NCBI GenBank assembly: GCA_937910235.1
Contig: CALENB010000478.1
Span: 1 to 37,600 of the forward strand
DNA length: 37,600 nt
Reading direction: 5' to 3'
DNA from: an uncultured Myxococcales bacterium
Lineage (GTDB): Bacteria; Myxococcota_A; UBA9042
Shown here: piece after piece, positions 15,131-22,823 of the stretch
Position numbering within the stretch: the first letter of the stretch is position 1
Layout: the number at the start of each line of letters is the position of its first letter
Program-made: the position numbers and the translations under genes
The notes under the pieces: model-generated
What the model saw: only the letters and a program-made list of their open reading frames with translations
Database searches by the model: none
Told to the model about the DNA's origin: nothing

Positions 15131-16606
15131 ATGAAGCGAACGCTGACTTTGACGCTCCTGCCGCTGCTCCTCCCCTTGTTGATCACGGCAGGGCTCGCTT
15201 TCAGTTGTCCGACGTTCATCCAGAGTGGCCACGCGGCAGAGCGGCGCACCAAGCCACACGCTGCGCCTAGACGGAGCGCCGGCAAGGCGGCGAAGCGCAG
15301 CGGCGGCACGAGCCGAAAGCGAACAGGCCAGAAACCAACGACGAAAAAACGGACTCGCAGACCCGAAGCCCGTCGGCGCTCGGCCGGACGCGCTGGTTCG
15401 CGCAAAACAACAGCGCGGGCAGGCCATTCGAAGCGTTCGACACCGACAAAGCGCGGTGTCCTCGCCCGCAAGACCAAGCGGGGCCGCGCCAGGGCGCACG
15501 AGGGCGGGGCCTCCAAGCGTAACCACCGCGCTGGGCCGCCCCGGCGTAGCAGGCGGTACCACGCGCAGATGGCGAAGCGCTGCAAGCGACACGGTCGAAG
15601 CCATGTCTGTCGAGTTTGGCAAGCCGAGCGCAAGGACGCCGCCAAAGCCCGCGAACGGGACAAACTCGCGCGCAAATGTCGGGGGCGACGGTTCCGAAAG
15701 ACGCTCGCGTGCCGGCGTCTGGCCAAGATCCTCAAGCGCGAAGGCAAGGCCAAGTCGATCTGCGGCGTGAAGCGCGCGCGCGCGCGCCGACACGACACAG
15801 TGGCGAGAATGGCCAAGCGCCACCGCATCAGCACCGACGCGTTTCGCCGCTACAACAAGCTGGGCGCGAAGACACGAAAGCTCCGGCGGCGGAGCTACGT
15901 CGTCTATCAGTCCCCCTTTCACAACGTGCGCCTCCAGGGCGGCGTCTTGCTCACGGCCATCGACGGCGTCGTCGAGATCCAACGCCCGCAACGCGGCTGG
16001 GGACGGCCCATCCTGGTCAGCTCGCTGCGTGTGGCGTCCTTGGCGGTGCAGCGCGCATTTCCGCTACAACCGTGGTTGATCATGGGAGACCTAAGCAAGG
16101 AAGGCGGCGGTTGCCTGCCACCGCACCGCTCGCACCGCGGAGGACTCGACGTGGATGTCGGCTACTACCACCTCGGCGGTAAACAACGCGGCTGGCTCGA
16201 TCACGCGTCGACGGGCGACATCGACGCCGACCGGACCTGGGCCTACGTGTCAGCGCTGATGCAGACTGGCGCCATGCAGTTCGCGTTCGTCGACTATTCG
16301 CTGCAGCCGCAGCTCTACGCAGCGGCGCTCCGATCGGGCGAGACCACTGAGAGCCTGCGGCCGGTGTTTCAGTTCCCGCGCCCCAAGGAACAGACGAAGG
16401 CGAGTATCATTCGGCATCTGGACGGCCACGCAGATCACATCCATCTGCGGCTGCGCTGCCTCGATCCGAGCTGCGACCTCCCAGAGGAGGCCGCCGCGCG
16501 CATCGTTCGGGCGATCGGAGCGGAGCGTGGCGGTCCTGTGCGAGAAGGCCGCCGCGCCGTCCGCCACAGCGCGCGTCGACGCCCGCGCACGCTCCGTAGC
16601 TACTGA
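15131..16606 (+). CDS. MepA-like (M74) murein endopeptidase with LysM-like and Arg/Lys-rich regions
   Basis: This is a 491-aa secreted protein. The signal peptide spans about 1-36. Residues about 37-215 are extraordinarily basic, mostly Arg, Lys, Ala, Gly and Ser, resembling a histone tail. Residues 221-258 look like a LysM module (VARMAKRHRISTDAFRRYNK ... SYVVY). The catalytic part spans about 265-470: GDLSKEGGGCLPPHRSH, then the zinc motif HRGGLDVD (His 335, Asp 342) and GHADHIH (His 433, 436, 438). These are the ligand and base residues of penicillin-insensitive endopeptidase MepA, which cuts D-Ala-mDAP cross-links in peptidoglycan. A second short basic tail ends the protein. The basic insert is not part of E. 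coli MepA and may bind anionic wall or envelope polymers. It is divergent from the AbrB-like gene; there is no strong ribosome site. Confidence 0.85.
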   Translation: MKRTLTLTLLPLLLPLLITAGLAFSCPTFIQSGHAAERRTKPHAAPRRSAGKAAKRSGGTSRKRTGQKPTTKKRTRRPEARRRSAGRAGSRKTTARAGHSKRSTPTKRGVLARKTKRGRARAHEGGASKRNHRAGPPRRSRRYHAQMAKRCKRHGRSHVCRVWQAERKDAAKARERDKLARKCRGRRFRKTLACRRLAKILKREGKAKSICGVKRARARRHDTVARMAKRHRISTDAFRRYNKLGAKTRKLRRRSYVVYQSPFHNVRLQGGVLLTAIDGVVEIQRPQRGWGRPILVSSLRVASLAVQRAFPLQPWLIMGDLSKEGGGCLPPHRSHRGGLDVDVGYYHLGGKQRGWLDHASTGDIDADRTWAYVSALMQTGAMQFAFVDYSLQPQLYAAALRSGETTESLRPVFQFPRPKEQTKASIIRHLDGHADHIHLRLRCLDPSCDLPEEAAARIVRAIGAERGGPVREGRRAVRHSARRRPRTLRSY

Positions 16607-16631
16607 ATCCGACCTGCGTGTCCCACGACGC

Positions 16632-16661
16632 TTGACAGCACGCCCGCTGATGTTCGATTGT
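16632..16661 (+). promoter_or_regulatory. Candidate promoter of tRNA-Leu
   Basis: TTGACA at 16632-16637 is a perfect -35. GATTGT at 16656-16661, 18 bases on, is a weak -10. The tRNA begins 25 bases after it. It lies in the 79-bp gap after the MepA-like gene. Confidence 0.5.
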
Positions 16662-16685
16662 CGCGCGGCAAGGGCAGCTGCCCAT

Positions 16686-16769
16686 GCCGAAGTGGCGGAA
16701 TCGGTAGACGCGACGGATTCAAAATCCGTTGGGCTTATGCTCGTGAGGGTTCGATTCCCTCCTTCGGTA
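16686..16769 (+). tRNA. tRNA-Leu (anticodon CAA)
   Basis: This is an 84-base class II tRNA. The acceptor arms are GCCGAAG and CTTCGGT, with a G-U at the first pair and discriminator A. The anticodon stem ACGGA/TCCGT encloses the loop TTCAAAA, giving anticodon CAA, which reads UUG. There is a long variable arm and the T arm GAGGGTTCGATTCCCTC. CCA is not encoded. It is preceded by a promoter-like TTGACA and followed by a hairpin terminator. Confidence 0.95.
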
Positions 16770-16776
16770 CCCTGCC

Positions 16777-16797
16777 CCTCCCGCGATCTTCGGGAGG
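16777..16797 (+). terminator. Hairpin terminator after tRNA-Leu
   Basis: CCTCCCG and CGGGAGG form a perfect 7-bp GC-rich stem with a 7-base loop, starting 8 bases after the tRNA. There is no U run, so it could serve mainly for processing or as a partial terminator. Confidence 0.65.
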
Positions 16798-16823
16798 TGG
16801 CCCGCTCGTCAAAGGAGAGCTTT

Positions 16824-18263
16824 GTGCGAGCCCTGGACGCTGCGCCCACGCTCATGCTGCGGTGTCTGCTGGCGCCGTGCCTGCTAACGGCCGTGATGGC
16901 GGTCGCTCACGCCAGCCCCCGTGCCACACCCAGTGCCCCCCCGCGCGCCCCCCCCCGCGCCACACCACACATCGCCGCCACCCTACCCAGCGCGGCGACC
17001 CCAGTCAGAACCGGCGCCACAACCCGCGTCGCTCCCCTGCTCGCTCCCCTGCCCGCTCCCCCGCTCGCTGACGTGGGTTCGCCGCGCGCGACCGAGCTGC
17101 GATGGGACGCGAACCTGCGTTTTCGCGCCGCGGCCGGCATCCATCTCCACGATCTGCAGGCCGGCCAAGACGATAGAATCGAAGGGCTGTTTCAGCGTGT
17201 TCGCCTCGGCGCGCGTTTTGCGACCCCCGATCTTGAAGCCCGTCTGCAGCTCCAGGTCTCCGGGGCGTTCGGCGCCAAAGGGCCGGGGGAGCAACCTGTT
17301 GGCGTCGGTATGCAAGCCGGCAGCCTGCGATGGAAGCTGCCGGCCGCAAAGGGGCTCACCGCGGAGATCGGTCGGATGACCCTCGAATACGGCTCGGGGC
17401 GCCACATCGCGCGCTATGACTTCCACGATGAAGGCAACGCGTACGACGGCGTCCGCGTGAGTTACCGCGTCAAACCGTACCTGCGACTCGATGGCCTGGG
17501 TGTGAAACTGAGACGCAACTCTGCGCAGCCCGAGCAGGAGCGCACGCTGTTCGGCCTCTATCTGGTCGGACGCCCTTTCAAACCGCTCACCACCGATGTG
17601 TACCTGCTCGTCCTGCGAGACGGCAGCGACGACGACCGCGCCGATCTTCAGACGATGGGACTGCGGGTCGACTATCGGCCGATCGCCGCCGTGCGCGTCG
17701 AGTTTGAGGGCGCGATCCAGTTCGGGACGCGTCAGCCCAACGCGGCGCAGGCGGCGCTCGATCACCTCGCCTCGGCCGTCGCCGGCGAGGTGTCCTTCTC
17801 GGGCACCCTGGGTGTGCCGTTCGGCCTCGGCCTCCGTGGCCAGCAGTACTCAGGCGATGATGGCACCGAAGCGGACACCAGCCGCGCCTGGCGGCAGCTT
17901 TACCCCGACGTCGTGCGCCACATCGGCCTGCTGCAGCTCTTCGCTCAGACCGGCCTGCGACAGCTCGGTGCGTGGTTGCGAGTCGGGGCATCCGAGGCGC
18001 TTCACGTCGAAATCGACTGGCGCAGCAACGCGTCGCTCGCCGGCGCGCACGTGCCAGGGTTCAGCCGGCCGAAGCTCGGTCTGCCAGGCGGTGGCTGGTC
18101 GCCGCTTGGTGCGGAGCTCGACGCGCGCTTGATCTGGCCCGCGCTGCCCGGCTCCACGGTGTTGATCGCGGCGGGTCTGTTTGCCCCATCCGACGAGCTC
18201 GCCGCCAAACTGGGCGACCGCCTCGCTCGGCAGCTCATCGTGCAGTGGACGTCGCGATTCTAA
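16824..18263 (+). CDS. Alginate-export-like outer-membrane beta-barrel
   Basis: This 479-aa protein has a signal peptide (LMLRCLLAPCLLTAVMAVAH) at about residues 10-30, then a Pro/Ala/Arg/Thr-rich stretch to about 85, then a beta-rich region to the terminal Phe typical of outer-membrane barrels (ends WTSRF). The segment EIGRMTLEYGSGRHIA...DFHDEGNAYDGVRVSY matches the AlgE/alginate-export family pattern in which a strand is followed by [N/F]DGVR. Members form porins for polysaccharides or other substrates; the substrate here is unknown. I chose GTG 16824 because AAAGGAG lies at 16811-16817, six bases before. ATG 16854 is the next choice. The longer frame that runs back through the tRNA is not real. 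The stop is followed at once by a large hairpin. Confidence 0.75.
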   Translation: MRALDAAPTLMLRCLLAPCLLTAVMAVAHASPRATPSAPPRAPPRATPHIAATLPSAATPVRTGATTRVAPLLAPLPAPPLADVGSPRATELRWDANLRFRAAAGIHLHDLQAGQDDRIEGLFQRVRLGARFATPDLEARLQLQVSGAFGAKGPGEQPVGVGMQAGSLRWKLPAAKGLTAEIGRMTLEYGSGRHIARYDFHDEGNAYDGVRVSYRVKPYLRLDGLGVKLRRNSAQPEQERTLFGLYLVGRPFKPLTTDVYLLVLRDGSDDDRADLQTMGLRVDYRPIAAVRVEFEGAIQFGTRQPNAAQAALDHLASAVAGEVSFSGTLGVPFGLGLRGQQYSGDDGTEADTSRAWRQLYPDVVRHIGLLQLFAQTGLRQLGAWLRVGASEALHVEIDWRSNASLAGAHVPGFSRPKLGLPGGGWSPLGAELDARLIWPALPGSTVLIAAGLFAPSDELAAKLGDRLARQLIVQWTSRF

Positions 18264-18322
18264 CCCCCCCCTCGAACCGCCTTTCGCCTTGACTTCGCGG
18301 CCGAAAAGCGGGAAGGGGGGGG
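18264..18322 (+). terminator. Large two-part hairpin after the barrel gene
   Basis: Eight C (18264-18271) face eight G (18315-18322), and CCGCCTTTCG (18277-18286) faces CGAAAAGCGG (18302-18311) with one mismatch. Together they form a stem of about 17 pairs around a 15-base loop. It begins directly after the stop codon. There is no U run, so it may be a terminator, an mRNA-stabilising end or an attenuator for the next gene 30 bp on. Confidence 0.6.
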
Positions 18323-18352
18323 AGCCAATCACGACGGCCCTAGGAGATAGAC

Positions 18353-19588
18353 ATGGCTCAGCTTCAGCTTGTGCACGCCGGCCGGACCGATGTGGGAATC
18401 GTTCGCAGCAACAATCAAGACGCCTACCTCATCGACGAAGCCACGCAGCTGTATGTGGTCTGCGACGGCGTGGGCGGACGAAACGGCGGTGAGGAGGCGA
18501 GTCGCATCGCCTGCGAGTTCATCGGAACGCGCATGCGAGAGTACGAGCAGGAGCTGCGGCTCTTCTCAGAACGCAAGGGCTCGCTGACACGCCGCATGAT
18601 CGGATCGATCGTTGAGAACGCGGTCTCCGACGCCAGCGGCGCGATTCGCACGTATTCTCAGGAGCACCCCGAGCTCTCCGGTATGGCGACCACCGTCTGC
18701 CTGTTGCTCGTCGCCGGTCAGCGCGCGTTCGTGGCCCACGTCGGTGACTCGCGTGTGTATCTGGTGCGCCACAAGACCATGCACCTGCTGACCGAGGATC
18801 ACAGCCTGATGAACGATCTGCGGCGCCGTGGCCGCGATCCGGATGGCAGCCAGCTGGGCGCGGCCTACCAAGGCGCGCTGACGCGGGCGCTTGGCGTGCT
18901 GAACACCGCACGCGTCGATCTGCTGGACCTAGAGCTGCTCGCGGGTGACCGCATCGTGCTGTGCTCAGATGGCGTCCACGGCGTGGTCGGGGACAACGCG
19001 ATGCAGGCGATCGCCCCCCACGCCGACCCCGCGACGGCAGCCCACATGTTCATTGACAGCGCGCTGCAAAACGGTGCGCCAGACAACGCCACGGTCGTGG
19101 TCGTCGACGTGCAGGAGGACGCAGACGGCGATCGTTCCTCGCGCGTCCGTCGCCGCCTCGAAGCGCTCCAGGCCGTGTCGATGTTCCGCTACTTGCCGTA
19201 CCCGGATCTCATCCGAGTCGCGAGCATCGCCAAAGAGGTCAAAGTGGCCGCTGGGACCGCGATCTTCCACGAAGACGACGTCGGCGAGAGCTTGTTTGTC
19301 ATCCTCGATGGCCGGGCGGGTGTGCTCAAGCGCGGTAGCCAGATCGCCGAGCTCGGGCTTGGCGCGCACTTCGGGGAGATGAGCCTGATCGAACGTGCCC
19401 CCCGTTCTGCGGGCATCGTCGCCAATTCACAGCTGGAGGCGTTGGTCATCGAGCGTGACGCGTTCTTCTCGCTCCTGCGCGAGGAGGTGACCGCCGTGAA
19501 GTTGCTGTGGGGCATGGTGCGCATGCTGAACGCGCGTCTCCGCAAGACCAGCGATGAGCTCACGCTGATGAAGACCGGTCAGGCCTGA
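18353..19588 (+). CDS. PP2C-type phosphatase fused to a cyclic-nucleotide-binding domain
   Basis: This is a 411-aa protein. Residues 1-255 are a PP2C Ser/Thr phosphatase: the opening motif is RSNNQDAYL (metal ligand Asp 23; the usual NED Glu is Gln 22), then CDGVGG (Asp 38), HVGDSRVYL, LTEDHSL, CSDGVHG and PDNATVVVVD. Residues about 276-395 are a cNMP/CRP fold with HFGEMSLIERAPRSAG, retaining the Gly-Glu and Arg of the phosphate-binding cassette, so cAMP or cGMP binding is plausible. Such a fusion would let a nucleotide signal control dephosphorylation of Ser/Thr kinase targets. AGGAG about 7 bases before ATG 18353 supports the start. Its stop overlaps the start of the next lipoprotein gene (TGATG), which suggests coupled translation. 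Confidence 0.88.
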   Translation: MAQLQLVHAGRTDVGIVRSNNQDAYLIDEATQLYVVCDGVGGRNGGEEASRIACEFIGTRMREYEQELRLFSERKGSLTRRMIGSIVENAVSDASGAIRTYSQEHPELSGMATTVCLLLVAGQRAFVAHVGDSRVYLVRHKTMHLLTEDHSLMNDLRRRGRDPDGSQLGAAYQGALTRALGVLNTARVDLLDLELLAGDRIVLCSDGVHGVVGDNAMQAIAPHADPATAAHMFIDSALQNGAPDNATVVVVDVQEDADGDRSSRVRRRLEALQAVSMFRYLPYPDLIRVASIAKEVKVAAGTAIFHEDDVGESLFVILDGRAGVLKRGSQIAELGLGAHFGEMSLIERAPRSAGIVANSQLEALVIERDAFFSLLREEVTAVKLLWGMVRMLNARLRKTSDELTLMKTGQA

Positions 19589-20460
19589 TGCGTCAGGGTC
19601 CAGAAGTCAGCGTCCCAGCGGTCAGCGTTTCGGCAGTCAGCTCTCCGGCAGTCAGCTCTCCGGCAGTCCACATTCGGGCGGTCAGCTCTCCGGCAGTCCA
19701 CATTCGGGCGGTCACCGTTCGTGGCGCCGCTGCAGTCTTGCTCAGCCTGCTCACGGCGCTCACGTCGGCGTGTGTTCCGCCGCAACCGCCGCCGCCTCGC
19801 CCGACCGAGAGCCAGGTCGCGGCGCGCATCGCTGCGCAGGAACACTCCGCCCGTGCCCGCGAAAACACCCTGTTGAGCGACCCCAACGCGAAGAGAACCG
19901 ATGGCCTCACCGGCGGCACGTTGGTCTTCAGCGATGACTTTGAGCGGGCCGAGCTGGGCGCGGACTGGGACGTCAAACACGCCGGTGAATGGCAGATCGA
20001 GAAGGGCGGGCTCGTCGCAAAGACCGTCAAGGTCTACGGCGACCGCAACAAGGGCGTCTGGCTCCTCCGCAAACTCCCGAAGAAAGCGCGCATTGAGTTC
20101 GTCGGCGAAGTGCGATCGGTCACGGGCGACATCAAGTGTGAGGCGTTCGCAAAGAGCGCCGCGCACGAGTCCGGCTACTCGTTCATCTTCGGCGGCTGGG
20201 ACAACACCATCAACACCATCGCGCGACTCGGTGAGCACGAACCCAACCGGGTGGTGCAGCGGCCGCACGTGCCGGTTCAGCGCAATAAGGCCTATAAATG
20301 GACCATTGTACGGACCGACCAAGCGGTGCGTTGGTATGTCGATGGCAAGTTCATGGCGTCCTACAACGACACCGCGCCGGTGCACGGACCCTATTTTGCG
20401 TTCAACAACTGGCTCAGCGACGTACGGTTCGACGACCTGAAGGTCTTCAAGCTACCGTGA
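19588..20460 (+). CDS. Lipoprotein with a laminin-G/DUF1080-like beta domain
   Basis: This 290-aa protein has a lipoprotein signal at about 46-62, VLLSLLTALTSAC with the lipobox Cys 62, but 42 residues precede it, made of repeats such as SAVSSPAVHIRA. No other in-frame ATG or GTG lies between, so the unusual N-terminus appears real. After a Pro-rich stretch, residues about 112-290 (LVFSDDFERAELGADWDV, GEWQIEKGGLVAK, KWTIVRTDQAVRWYVDG) match the concanavalin/LamG-like fold seen in DUF1080 3-keto-disaccharide hydrolase-type proteins. Sugar or glycan binding is plausible; enzyme activity is not shown. It overlaps the PP2C-cNMP gene by one base and is 114 bp ahead of the second PP2C gene. Confidence 0.72.
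   Translation: MRQGPEVSVPAVSVSAVSSPAVSSPAVHIRAVSSPAVHIRAVTVRGAAAVLLSLLTALTSACVPPQPPPPRPTESQVAARIAAQEHSARARENTLLSDPNAKRTDGLTGGTLVFSDDFERAELGADWDVKHAGEWQIEKGGLVAKTVKVYGDRNKGVWLLRKLPKKARIEFVGEVRSVTGDIKCEAFAKSAAHESGYSFIFGGWDNTINTIARLGEHEPNRVVQRPHVPVQRNKAYKWTIVRTDQAVRWYVDGKFMASYNDTAPVHGPYFAFNNWLSDVRFDDLKVFKLP
19633..19710 (+). repeat. Tandem repeats at the start of the lipoprotein gene
   Basis: A 30-bp unit at 19651-19680 is repeated exactly at 19681-19710. Before it, the 15-bp unit GCAGTCAGCTCTCCG occurs at 19633-19647 and 19648-19662. All are in frame and code for AVSS-P / AVHIR repeats ahead of the signal peptide. Exact identity implies recent duplication. Confidence 0.9.
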
Positions 20461-20574
20461 CAGTTTGACCGACCCCCGACAGGTGACTATCCTCCGTGCC
20501 TTCAAGTCGACGCTACGGCGGTGTCGAAGCGAGCCGGATCGGGCGAGCCCCTAAGCCGAAGAAAGAGGTGCAGC

Positions 20575-21348
20575 GTGGCGATTCAGGTAACGTCCTACGG
20601 AGAGACCAACGTCGGTCGAAAGCGCGCTCATAACGAGGACAACTTTCTCTCGTTCCCCGAGCGCATGCTTTTTGTCGTCGCCGACGGTATGGGCGGCCAC
20701 GGGTACGGCGAGGTCGCGAGCCAAATGGTCGTCGAGACCATGCGCAAGTTTTACGATCACGCCCTGGGCAACGAAGAGGCGACCTGGCCGAACCGCGATG
20801 AGCGCGGCCGGACGCTGAGCGAGAACATGCTGAACGCGGGTTTTCGGTATTCGAACTACGCCATTTGGGAGCGTGGTCACTCCGACGCCAAGTACAAGAA
20901 CATGGGCACGACCGTCGTCGGGATCCACTTCGACAACGGCGAGGTCGCGGTCGCGCACATCGGCGACTCGCGTGTGTATCGCCTGCGCGATGGCGAGCTC
21001 TTTCAGTTGACAGAGGACCACTCGCTGCTCAACGACTACAAGAAGATGGCCGTGCTGACGCCCGAAGAGGAAGAGAACTTCCCGCACAAGAACATCATCG
21101 TTCGCGCCTGCGGCCTCAAAGACGAGGTGGTGGTCGACGTAATGCGAGAGACGCCGCAGGTTGGCGACATCTACATGCTCTGCAGCGACGGGCTGAATGG
21201 CGAGCTCACCAACCCGCAGATTCGCGACGTGATGGTGCGGCACAATGGCGACGTCACCGGGATGGCGCAGCAGCTCATCAAGGATGCGTGCGACGCGGGT
21301 GGCAAGGACAACGTGACGGCGTTGTGTGTACGCGTGGACGCGCTGTAA
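20575..21348 (+). CDS. PP2C-type Ser/Thr protein phosphatase
   Basis: This is a 257-aa, single-domain PP2C of usual length. The motifs are RKRAHNEDN (Glu 21, Asp 22), VADGMGG (Asp 37), GTTVVGIHF, HIGDSRVYRL, LTEDHSLLNDY, CSDGLNGEL and GKDNVTALCV; all metal-binding Asp residues are present, so it should be active. It is predicted cytoplasmic. It probably reverses phosphorylation by Hanks-type kinases, which are numerous in myxobacteria, though none is encoded here. The start is GTG 20575, six bases after AGAGG; an upstream GTG at 20521 would add 18 residues without a ribosome site. Its stop overlaps the argH start (TAATG at 21346-21350). Confidence 0.9.
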   Translation: MAIQVTSYGETNVGRKRAHNEDNFLSFPERMLFVVADGMGGHGYGEVASQMVVETMRKFYDHALGNEEATWPNRDERGRTLSENMLNAGFRYSNYAIWERGHSDAKYKNMGTTVVGIHFDNGEVAVAHIGDSRVYRLRDGELFQLTEDHSLLNDYKKMAVLTPEEEENFPHKNIIVRACGLKDEVVVDVMRETPQVGDIYMLCSDGLNGELTNPQIRDVMVRHNGDVTGMAQQLIKDACDAGGKDNVTALCVRVDAL

Positions 21349-22796
21349 TGAGCAGCAAGGGCGACCGTTTGTGGGGCGGTGGGTACGAGCAGGCGACCCA
21401 TCCACTCGTCCAACGGATGAACGCTAGCGTGGCGTATGACCGCCGCATGGCGCGTGAAGACATCATCGGCTCGGTGGCGCACGCGACGATGCTGCGCGAT
21501 CAGGGCATCCTCGAAGAGGCCGACTACGCCGCGATTTTGGTGGGATTGCGGGCGATTCTCGCTGAGATCGAGGTCGGCACCTTCGAGTGGATCGAGGCGC
21601 GTGAAGACGTGCACATGAACATCGAGGCCGCCCTGCGGGACCGGATCGGCGCTCCCGCTGGGCGACTGCACACCGCGCGTTCACGCAACGATCAGGTGGC
21701 GCTCGACGAGCGTCTGTGGCTACGGCGGCGCCTGCTTGGCATCGCCCAACACCTGCTGGCCTTCATGAGCGCCGTCGCCGAGCAGGCGTGGCAGCACCGC
21801 GACTGGCCGATGTGCGGCTACACGCACCTGCAGCGCGCGCAACCGGTGACGGTCGGCCATCACCTCCTGGCCCACGTCGAGGCCTTCGAGCGCGACCTGG
21901 ACCGTGTCCTGAGCCTGCTGGCCCGCATGGATGTCTGCCCGCTGGGCGCGGGCGCGCTGGCGGGCACGACCCTACCCATCGACCGCGTGCGCACCGCCGC
22001 GCTGCTCGGGTTTTCCCGCGTCGCCCGCAACAGCCTCGACGCCGTCAGCGACCGCGACCACCTGCTCGACACGCTCATGGCCGCCGCCACCGGGATGACC
22101 CACATCAGCCGGATCGGTGAGGAGCTGGTGTTATTTGCCAGCGCCGAGTTTGGCTACGTGCGGCTGCCCGACGCGTTCACGACCGGCTCAAGCCTCATGC
22201 CGCAGAAGAAAAACCCCGACATGGCCGAGCTCATCCGCGGTAAATCCGGGCGTGTCGCAGGTGATCTGGTGAGCTTGCTGATGACCTTGAAGGGGCTGCC
22301 GCTCGCCTACAACAAGGACATGCAGGAAGACAAAGAGCCGCTGTTTGACGCGGTCGACACCTGGGATGACTGCCTGGTGCTGCTGCGTGACATGCTCCCG
22401 GCGGCCGAATGGCAGAAGAAGCCGTTGAGCGACGCCCTGGACAAGGGCTTTCTGCTGGCCACCGACCTTGCCGATGTGCTGGTGCGCAATGGCGTGCCGT
22501 TTCGAGACTCGCATGAGCGCATCGCCGTGCTGGTCAATCGCCTCGTGAAGGAGCGCACAACCTTCCGGCGCCTCGGCGCTGCCCGGGTCGCTGAGGCACT
22601 CGACGTGCCGCAGGAAGACGTAGCCGACGCGCTCAACATCAAGCGCGCGCTGCGTAAACGCGATGTCATCGGCGCGCCGCACCCGACGCGTGTGGGCCGT
22701 GAGGCTCGGGCGGTTGAGCGCCGGGTGCAGGCGTATCGCGCGCGCATCACCAAGCTGCAGCAGCCTTGCGAAGCTGAGTTGATGCTCACGCGCTAG
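21348..22796 (+). CDS. argH: Argininosuccinate lyase
   Basis: This 482-aa protein has the length usual for the family. It splits argininosuccinate to arginine and fumarate in the last step of arginine biosynthesis, as a cytoplasmic tetramer. Visible signatures are KGDRLWGGGYEQATHP at the N-terminus, HTARSRNDQV, the GYTHLQRAQP loop carrying the catalytic His, and the fumarase/lyase signature GSSLMPQKKNPD at about 280-291 containing the catalytic Ser loop. The ATG at 21348 overlaps the stop of the PP2C gene by one base, so the two are translationally coupled. No other arg genes are present. The end is convergent with the giant gene, 27 bp away; the gap contains only AGCTG-N7-CAGCT as a weak hairpin. 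Confidence 0.96.
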   Translation: MSSKGDRLWGGGYEQATHPLVQRMNASVAYDRRMAREDIIGSVAHATMLRDQGILEEADYAAILVGLRAILAEIEVGTFEWIEAREDVHMNIEAALRDRIGAPAGRLHTARSRNDQVALDERLWLRRRLLGIAQHLLAFMSAVAEQAWQHRDWPMCGYTHLQRAQPVTVGHHLLAHVEAFERDLDRVLSLLARMDVCPLGAGALAGTTLPIDRVRTAALLGFSRVARNSLDAVSDRDHLLDTLMAAATGMTHISRIGEELVLFASAEFGYVRLPDAFTTGSSLMPQKKNPDMAELIRGKSGRVAGDLVSLLMTLKGLPLAYNKDMQEDKEPLFDAVDTWDDCLVLLRDMLPAAEWQKKPLSDALDKGFLLATDLADVLVRNGVPFRDSHERIAVLVNRLVKERTTFRRLGAARVAEALDVPQEDVADALNIKRALRKRDVIGAPHPTRVGREARAVERRVQAYRARITKLQQPCEAELMLTR

Positions 22797-22823
22797 CTGC
22801 AAGCGCCAGCTTCGCCACCGGGA

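Noticed and set aside
14965-15834. Long N-terminal extension of the AbrB-like protein (367 codons in all)
   Set aside because: It is antisense to the MepA-like gene and very Arg-rich; the AbrB fold is complete from 14952 with its own ribosome site.
16527-16823. N-terminal extension of the barrel protein through the tRNA gene
   Set aside because: It would translate tRNA-Leu and its terminator; GTG 16824 has a good ribosome site followed by a signal peptide.
20865-21347. Extension of ArgH into the PP2C gene
   Set aside because: It overlaps the PP2C frame; the ArgH family start fits the ATG at 21348.
22795-22811. Terminator between argH and the giant gene (AGCTG-N7-CAGCT)
   Set aside because: It has only 5 pairs and no U run; too weak to call.
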